Part shown: positions 1 through 5,533 of the stretch, piece after piece | Layout of the letters: every line of letters begins with the position of its first letter | How positions within the stretch are numbered: position 1 is the first letter of the stretch | Assembly: GCA_003557545.1 (NCBI GenBank) | Contig: PWOD01000229.1 | Span: 1-27,121 of the forward strand | Direction: 5' to 3' | DNA length: 27,121 bases | Source of the DNA: a bacterium | GTDB taxonomy: Bacteria; T1Sed10-126 | Position numbers and translations under genes: made by a program | Notes under the pieces: model-generated | Seen by the model: the letters and a program-made list of their open reading frames with translations, nothing else | Databases searched by the model: none | Told to the model about the DNA's origin: nothing

Positions 1-59
1 CATCGTTAATCCTTTTAAATAATTATATCAAATTTTTACAGCTTTTAGTATACTAAAAG
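1..59 (-). promoter_or_regulatory. Possible leftward promoter, RBS and start codon of a gene outside the window
   Basis: Read on the minus strand, the first three bases form an ATG preceded by AAAGGA with a 7-base gap. A TATAAT hexamer lies at 24-29. A perfect 18-bp palindrome (half-site CTTTTAGTA) sits at 42-59, where a repressor could cover the -35 region. No good -35 hexamer is visible. The gene itself would lie wholly outside the window, so this is inference from signal spacing only. Confidence 0.35.
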
Positions 60-450
60 GGACTTTTTGGAGTAGACTCAACTATCAATTTGTAAACTTA
101 CTCGCCGGCTACCAATATTATTTCTTCCTTGTATTACTCACACGATTTACACGCGTGGGTGATTTAAATAATAAGGCCTCCCTCCCCAAAAATTCACTTC
201 GCTATTCAGCCCACGGAGTTTCAGAAAAGCTATCTTTTGCGAAAGTCAGTTAATATAAAAGGGAGAACTCCCATATTAGTAGCATATATCTTCCAGTTTT
301 AAAAATAGTTAACAAAATAGTTAACAAGGACACCAAAAGAACTTTAATAAAACATTATTAAACGCAAAACCTTATACTTAATTATACCAATCAACAAGGC
401 AAAACCGTAACAAAAGATAAAGAAAAGTAAGGATATGGTAAGGGGGGGTA
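60..450. other. AT-rich intergenic stretch without a recognisable gene
   Basis: No open reading frame with a plausible ribosome site was found. The stretch is clearly more AT-rich than the genes to its right. It holds a 12-base tandem repeat (AAAATAGTTAAC at 302-313 and 314-325) and a small GGGAG/CTCCC hairpin near 261-273. Nothing else could be assigned. Confidence 0.5.
302..325. repeat. Two tandem copies of a 12-base unit
   Basis: AAAATAGTTAAC occurs twice head to tail with no mismatch. With only two copies and no matching element nearby it may be chance in AT-rich DNA or a paired protein-binding site. Confidence 0.6.
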
Positions 451-496
451 ATTCGATTATGAGTCGGACGCTCTAACCAGGCTGAGCTATGGGCCC
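451..496 (-). pseudogene. 5' half of a tRNA-Met(CAT), truncated
   Basis: On the minus strand the sequence begins GGGCCCATAGCTCAG, followed by a normal D arm and the anticodon loop CTCATAA. This matches the 5' half of a bacterial elongator tRNA-Met. After the first three bases of the 3' anticodon strand (TCG) the match stops and runs into a C-run and AT-rich DNA. No T arm or complementary acceptor strand (a TGGGCCC-like end) is present between here and position 1. It is therefore a broken tRNA, a tRNA split by an insertion, or an assembly junction. A functional copy must exist elsewhere if this one is dead. Confidence 0.7.
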
Positions 497-584
497 GCAT
501 AGAAAGCAAAATAATTTTAACTGGCAATTCGTTGGGATTCAATAGACACGTCAGACTGCGAAAAAAATTGCCGGCCGGGATTTT

Positions 585-1874
585 TTACTGGTCAATTCTT
601 TCCAACCACTGGCTGGCCAACCGGTTTCCCGGGTCGGATTCCAGTACCCGCTCAAACTCAGACTGAGCTTCAGCATGATTGCCCTGCTGATAAAGCACAG
701 CACCCAGGCCGATCCGGGCAGATTCATCCTCTGGATCTAACTGCAATATCTCCTGATAAAGGGAACGGGCCTGACGGTAATTTTCCTGGTAATAATATAT
801 AGTTGCCAGATTAATCAAGATGTCGGGATTTTCCGGATCTTTTCCCACAGCTCCAGCAAACTTCTCGGCCGCACGTGCCAGATCCTCTTCAAAAAAAGCT
901 TCCAGACCTGCTTCCACCAGAGCTAACACCTCGCGGGCTGCATCTTCAGGTAACTCCGGGGGATCCACTCCCGGCCAATCCTCTCTGCCCGGCAGTACGA
1001 CCGGCCTCTCATCAACCGCTGGGGTCCGGCCAAAAATTGGTGTTCTATCAAACACTTCACGAACCGGATAAGGTTCAGGACCCTGGTCGCCAAACCGGTA
1101 ATTAAACTCAATGCCTGCAGAGTAGCGGGGACTACCATCATCAAAACCTATTCGCACCTGGGGACGGTAGCTACTGAATCTGTGGGGGTTCCAATCAAGA
1201 CCAAGAACTAAATCACGTAAGCTATCACTATCTTTAAAAATTCGTTCACGACCGATTATTTCGGTCCGGAGAGTCAACTGTGGGGAAACAACAAAATGAT
1301 AGCCAATACCAAAGTTCCATCCATTTGTATATTCCTGACCACCTGCCGTCTCACCATCACGAAAACTATAGCCCAGTTCATAAACAACTGCCCCCGGCCC
1401 GGCCGGGGTTTTAAACGGAAAATTTATCCAGTAGTCGGTCCCATCATTACCATGGGGGAAAATATCACTGTCACCAGCAAATCTAGCACCGGCTGAGATA
1501 TAAAAATTATTACTCCAACGATATTTGGTGGCTATCTCTACTGCCTCAATCCCATCATTATCAATGCCACTTTCATCTCGTTCTCGATTGAAACTGTAGC
1601 CGGCACTCAAGCCAATTTCAAAATTATTATAGATTCCATAACGTAGTTCAAAAGGAGAGATCCGCCAGTTGTCATAATCAAAATCATCCAGCAGCTCACG
1701 ATTTTCTTCAAATCCAACCCCAAGGTTAAATTGCCACCCACCACGCGGCTGAATTGCTGACTCCTCAATTCTATCCAGCGCAGCCGAGGCCAATCCGGGC
1801 GTGGGGAACCCCAGCGTAACGAGAAACAGACAGATTAGAACGGCAGGCAGGTTGACAACGATTTTCAAAAACAT
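585..1874 (-). CDS. Outer-membrane beta-barrel protein with C-terminal TPR domain
   Basis: The 429-residue product starts with a signal peptide (about residues 1-31, ending LASA). Roughly residues 32-265 show alternating aromatic/polar strands typical of a transmembrane or surface beta-barrel, followed by a Pro-rich linker. The C-terminus (about 311-429) holds about three TPR units, with the usual NPD/DPE-type turns. ATG 1874 is preceded by GGGGAG with a 7-base gap. It is a paralogue of the protein encoded at 2169-3518: both share the order barrel, linker, TPR, and similar phrases around the second to fifth strands (for example YDNW/YDNF followed by a RYGI/RFGI motif). Inferred role: an outer-membrane protein whose TPR part sits in the periplasm and binds another envelope component. 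I cannot name a family for the barrel. A GC-rich palindrome between A- and T-runs at 561-586 could be a weak terminator. Confidence 0.85.
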   Translation of the reverse strand: MFLKIVVNLPAVLICLFLVTLGFPTPGLASAALDRIEESAIQPRGGWQFNLGVGFEENRELLDDFDYDNWRISPFELRYGIYNNFEIGLSAGYSFNRERDESGIDNDGIEAVEIATKYRWSNNFYISAGARFAGDSDIFPHGNDGTDYWINFPFKTPAGPGAVVYELGYSFRDGETAGGQEYTNGWNFGIGYHFVVSPQLTLRTEIIGRERIFKDSDSLRDLVLGLDWNPHRFSSYRPQVRIGFDDGSPRYSAGIEFNYRFGDQGPEPYPVREVFDRTPIFGRTPAVDERPVVLPGREDWPGVDPPELPEDAAREVLALVEAGLEAFFEEDLARAAEKFAGAVGKDPENPDILINLATIYYYQENYRQARSLYQEILQLDPEDESARIGLGAVLYQQGNHAEAQSEFERVLESDPGNRLASQWLERIDQ

Positions 1875-1897
1875 TTAGCAACTCCCCAAGAAAATAA

Positions 1898-1970
1898 TGG
1901 AGCTGACGGGACTCGAACCCGTGACCTCATCACTGCCAGTGATGCGCTCTCCCAACTGAGCTACAGCCCC
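1898..1970 (-). tRNA. tRNA-Ala(GGC)
   Basis: A 73-base cloverleaf reads from 1970 down to 1898 on the minus strand. The acceptor GGGGCTG pairs with CAGCTCC (one G-U), and the D arm has GTAGCTCAGTTGGGAGAGC. The anticodon stem CATCA/TGATG encloses loop CTGGCAG, giving anticodon GGC, and the T arm has GGGTTCGAGTCCC. The discriminator base is A and the CCA end is not encoded. It lies between two paralogous outer-membrane genes on the same strand. Confidence 0.95.
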
Positions 1971-2168
1971 CTGATTTGAACTAATAAATTATAGTGATTG
2001 GTTGGTGGAAAGTCAACCTGAAGCAGAAAAAACGATCTGACAAAGCTCTGTTGCTTAATTTGACTGTGGCTAAAATTTTCTCAAATAAGTTGGATGACCG
2101 GCAAAAAAGTTCGAGGACAGCAGTACAGAAGAGTAAAAAAAGTAACTTACAACCGGTATCCAGAGCAG

Positions 2169-3518
2169 TTACTCATCCAACAGTGACAACCAGTCCTGAA
2201 CGGTCTGGTTCCCGGGATCGATCTCCAGGACCTGGAGAAATTTTTCTCGGGCCGATTCAAATTCACCCAGCTGATAATAAGAGGCACCAAGATATTTACG
2301 GGCGATTGTCTCAGTCGGATCAACCTCAAGGACTTCACGGTAGTAGTCCCGGGCCTGCTGATACTCCTGCCGTCTGAAATGCAACCCTGCCAGATTCGAC
2401 AGAATAATCAGATCATCCGGACGCTGTTCAAGAGCCTGCTCATATTTTTCAATTGCCTGGTTAAGATCATTTCTATTGAAAGCTGCCAGCGCCTGCTGTT
2501 TAAGTTCCTCCGGGTCAACCTCAGGCCGGGGGCGGGGAGTCGGTTCTGGCATTTCAACCGGTTCTGGACGTTCAGGTTCCGGAGCCGGTTCTGGTTCAGG
2601 TTCTGGTTCAGGTTCCGGCCTGGGTTCAACAGCTGCTCTTACCGGAGTGCGAGTTGAAAAGCGCGGTTCCGGTACAAGAGCCGGACGGTCCGGTCGAGGA
2701 TAGCCAAAATTTAAAGACATATTTAATCCCAGGGAAAAATCCGGGCTTCCCTCTAACAACCCGGCGGCCAGATAAGGGGAGACAGCGGTTTGATGATTAA
2801 TCCTCACCGTCGATCCAAAAATCAACTGTAAATGATCGGAAAAGGAACCACCTTCCTCTATCTCAGCCCGGGCCTGACTGCCTAACAGTTCAAAAACATA
2901 GGCAAAAGTTCTGCTGCTATTCCAGCTATAACCGATCCCATAATTAAGATGGTTAGCCCATGAACCAACATCGTTATCACCATTTTCTACGTTTCCTCCG
3001 GCAAAAGTATAGCCTACCTCTGCATGCAAATGACCATCTCCAAGGTCAAAGACCATTGGTAAATTAAGCTTAAACTGGACGCGATCCCCCCCATATGGGT
3101 GAACCGACGGTTCGCCGGCAAAATGAAACCAGAGTGAAGTTGCTACATTTCGATGCCAGCGAAACCTGGTAAAAAGATCAATCGCCTCGATATTGTTTTC
3201 GGTTGGATAACCGGAACCGGAGTTGGCTGAAAATCTGGTGCCCACTCCAAACTCCACATTGTTCAATATACCAAATCGATATTGAAGGGGAGCCACTCTA
3301 AAATTATCATATTCACGGGTCCCATCATCGATTAAATCTTTCCCCAGGGTTCGGTTGATCTCATAAGCTCCTCCGACTCTTACCTGCTGATCACCGCGGC
3401 GAAGAAATTCCAGTGATTCTAAATGAATTGGATAGCCAGTGGCATAGACCGGCGACAAAATCATCAAACCAAACACAGTTATAAAGAGAAAACTAATATG
3501 ACTCCTATAGCTATACAA
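2169..3518 (-). CDS. Outer-membrane barrel/TPR protein with Pro-Glu spacer
   Basis: I chose TTG at 3518 as the start because GGGAGGTG lies 5 bases upstream; an in-frame ATG at 3560 has no ribosome site. From that TTG the product is 449 residues and begins with a clean signal peptide ending SPVYA. A barrel-like domain (about residues 30-275) is followed by a Pro/Glu-rich spacer (about 298-335, with a run of PE dipeptides). Three TPR units then reach the C-terminus (about 337-449). Pro-Glu spacers of this sort stretch across the periplasm in TonB-like proteins. By analogy this one would place the TPR domain away from the outer membrane, perhaps at the cell wall. It is a paralogue of the gene at 585-1874, and tRNA-Ala separates the two. 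Specific function is unknown. Confidence 0.85.
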   Translation of the reverse strand: MYSYRSHISFLFITVFGLMILSPVYATGYPIHLESLEFLRRGDQQVRVGGAYEINRTLGKDLIDDGTREYDNFRVAPLQYRFGILNNVEFGVGTRFSANSGSGYPTENNIEAIDLFTRFRWHRNVATSLWFHFAGEPSVHPYGGDRVQFKLNLPMVFDLGDGHLHAEVGYTFAGGNVENGDNDVGSWANHLNYGIGYSWNSSRTFAYVFELLGSQARAEIEEGGSFSDHLQLIFGSTVRINHQTAVSPYLAAGLLEGSPDFSLGLNMSLNFGYPRPDRPALVPEPRFSTRTPVRAAVEPRPEPEPEPEPEPAPEPERPEPVEMPEPTPRPRPEVDPEELKQQALAAFNRNDLNQAIEKYEQALEQRPDDLIILSNLAGLHFRRQEYQQARDYYREVLEVDPTETIARKYLGASYYQLGEFESAREKFLQVLEIDPGNQTVQDWLSLLDE

Positions 3519-3674
3519 AGAAACACCTCCCGCCTGACATAAAAAAAGGGTTGAGTTCATCTATTTTTTCGACATCTACCATGAATACCTAAAGGAAGAG
3601 TTTTTTGTCGACTGTAATAATTGAGTTTAAGCGCCAAAACCTTGCGGCTCCTCCGGTTTCTTTAAAAGATCGGT

Positions 3675-4286
3675 TCAATCTATTGTTAAATTAAACTTTT
3701 CCAGGTAAGCATAAAAATCTACCGGTCGGTCAAGATCAAGAATAAGCCGCTCATCGTCCAGCTCTAAATGGTTTATCCTGTCAGCATATTTTTTATAGAG
3801 ACTGTTAACACCGCGATCAGCTGGCAGCGCTATAATCTCCCGGACAAACCAGCGGGGAAATAGCGGGGGATGGCCCCGCCGCCCGCAGTAAACCGGGATA
3901 AGGAGATTGTTTTGGCCACTATTTGATAAAATTTTTTCAATTAAACAATCCGGTAAAGGTGGTTGATCCACCGTCTGCATTAAAAGGTATTGGGAAAGCT
4001 CGACGGCTTCCAGAGCCACCTGCAGGGAAGAGGTCTGGCCAGCGTCGGGCTGCGGGTTAGAGAGAACTGTAGTCTCGGGAAATTTTTCGAACTTGACCGC
4101 ATTACGGATACGGGCCTCATGGTAACCAAAGACCACCAGTCTGTTACAGGCTCCCAGCCTTTGAAGCTGCTCCAGTTTCCACTCTAAAATATAGCTTCCC
4201 TGAATTTTCAATAAAGGTTTGGGCAGACCCATCCGGGAGGACCGTCCTGCAGCTAAAATAACAGAATCCCAGCCTGGTTTTTCCAT
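3675..4286 (-). CDS. MobA/MocA-like nucleotidyltransferase
   Basis: The 203-residue product has the GT-A-like nucleotidyltransferase signature near its N-terminus, LAAGRSSRMGLPKPLL, in which the Gly-rich loop and Lys bind the NTP. It also has a QTVDQPPL segment equivalent to the metal-binding DQP of the family, and ends with an LDRPVDFYAY segment like the usual 'D-P-D' of MocA proteins. Family members transfer CMP or GMP to molybdopterin or act on other small substrates. The substrate cannot be decided here, and no molybdoenzyme is in the window. ATG 4286 lies 4 bases after the stop of the M20 gene, so the two are almost certainly translationally coupled and co-transcribed. Confidence 0.85.
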   Translation of the reverse strand: MEKPGWDSVILAAGRSSRMGLPKPLLKIQGSYILEWKLEQLQRLGACNRLVVFGYHEARIRNAVKFEKFPETTVLSNPQPDAGQTSSLQVALEAVELSQYLLMQTVDQPPLPDCLIEKILSNSGQNNLLIPVYCGRRGHPPLFPRWFVREIIALPADRGVNSLYKKYADRINHLELDDERLILDLDRPVDFYAYLEKFNLTID

Positions 4287-4290
4287 CCGT

Positions 4291-5448
4291 TCAGCTGTGC
4301 ATATTCCTTAATCGTTGATTACAGCTGATGAGCGCCGAAATTACCTGCAACTGTCCGGTTTCGAGACTGGACAGGTCCAATCTCTCATTTTCATGGTGTC
4401 GATGATGACCTCGGGCCAACCCGACGGTTACCGTAGGTATGCCGGCATCGATAAAAATACAGCTATCAGAAGATCCGGGCCCTTTAACTGAATCAACCTT
4501 TAATTGAGAATGTATCGACTCAATTTCCTCAACTAACCAGTGATTTTCCGGCAAACCACTTACCGGCCGCCGGGTGATTTCCTGGTAGTTCAGTTCAACC
4601 GAACTTCTTTCTTTATACTGCTGAATAAGTTCTATAATCCGTTCGTTCAACTCTTCCATTACCTCGGTCTCATCAGCCCGGATTTCAAGATCTAATTCAC
4701 AGTTATAGGGAACAGTATTAAAAGAAGAGCCCCCTCGAATTCGTCCTGCATTGACAAAAACAAACGGTTTTTCAGAAGGATATTCATCGTATATCCGATA
4801 GATATCAGTGACCAGTTGGCTGATCACTCTAATCGGATTTTCTCCTGTTTTATCCCGCCAGACATGTCCACCCTGGCTCTCGGTTTTGATCTGAATCCTG
4901 ATAGTTCCAAGAGACCAATGATCTATTCGCCCCAGACCATGGCCTTCCAGACAGAGAGTAAAGCCTACCTGCTGCTCGAAATTTTTGACAAAATAGCGGG
5001 TTCCCTGGAGATTACCTCTACCCTCAGTTCCGGTAGTAGCCAGCAGAATAAGATTCCCCGGCTCATCTTCCGGTAACAATCTTACAATTGATAATAATGT
5101 TGCCAGCCCGAGACTGTTATCACCAACCCCGGGACCGGAAACTACTCGATCATCAATCTGCACAGTATGATTGACCGATCGATCAAAGACAGTGTCAAGA
5201 TGAGCGGTCACACAAACTGGTGGAGTATTTCTGGTCTTACGATGGGCGATTACGTTCCCAACGGGATCAATGTAGACAGTATCGACATGCAACCGCTTAA
5301 AAGCATCGGCAAGAACCTCGGCACGATCACTTTCATCAAAAGTCGGTGCCGGCACCTGGCTAATATTTACCAGGTCAGACAACAGATTCATTCGATCACG
5401 GGCAATTTTCTCACGCAGTGTAGGAATTTCCAGATCTCCAATCGACAT
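4291..5448 (-). CDS. M20-family metallohydrolase homologue with altered active site
   Basis: The 385-residue product resembles the Firmicutes PepT-like branch of M20 peptidases. Visible landmarks are AHLDTV (metal His and Asp), GVGDNSLG (bridging Asp), GGHVWRDKTGENPI and SSFNTVP in the dimerisation lid, SSDSC, and a His-rich GHHRHHENE near the end where the family has its final metal His. The catalytic segment, normally GEEG followed by L/R-G-x-L-R-G, reads TGTEGRGNLQG here. The metal-binding Glu is kept but the general-base Glu is Thr. It may therefore be inactive or have changed chemistry. ATG 5448 is preferred over ATG 5454 because GAGGAGG then lies 8 bases upstream. It is coupled to the downstream MobA-like gene. 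Confidence 0.85.
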   Translation of the reverse strand: MSIGDLEIPTLREKIARDRMNLLSDLVNISQVPAPTFDESDRAEVLADAFKRLHVDTVYIDPVGNVIAHRKTRNTPPVCVTAHLDTVFDRSVNHTVQIDDRVVSGPGVGDNSLGLATLLSIVRLLPEDEPGNLILLATTGTEGRGNLQGTRYFVKNFEQQVGFTLCLEGHGLGRIDHWSLGTIRIQIKTESQGGHVWRDKTGENPIRVISQLVTDIYRIYDEYPSEKPFVFVNAGRIRGGSSFNTVPYNCELDLEIRADETEVMEELNERIIELIQQYKERSSVELNYQEITRRPVSGLPENHWLVEEIESIHSQLKVDSVKGPGSSDSCIFIDAGIPTVTVGLARGHHRHHENERLDLSSLETGQLQVISALISCNQRLRNMHS

Positions 5449-5533
5449 CACCATTACCTCCTCAGGATAAAACTCCAGATATTTTTCCGATTATTACAGC
5501 AGATCAAACTAAAACAGCAAACTAATTTACTGA

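Noticed and set aside
302-325. Possible CRISPR or iteron array
   Set aside because: Only two tandem 12-base units without spacers; too few for an array or an origin.
2379-2703. Plus-strand frames rich in Gly-Ser or Phe-Arg repeats
   Set aside because: They are the antisense of the Pro-Glu spacer in the barrel/TPR gene; no ribosome site, and the sense strand has a coherent protein.
3519-3560. ATG-initiated extension of the second barrel/TPR gene
   Set aside because: No ribosome site before ATG 3560, whereas GGGAGGTG precedes TTG 3518, and the extension would bury the signal peptide.
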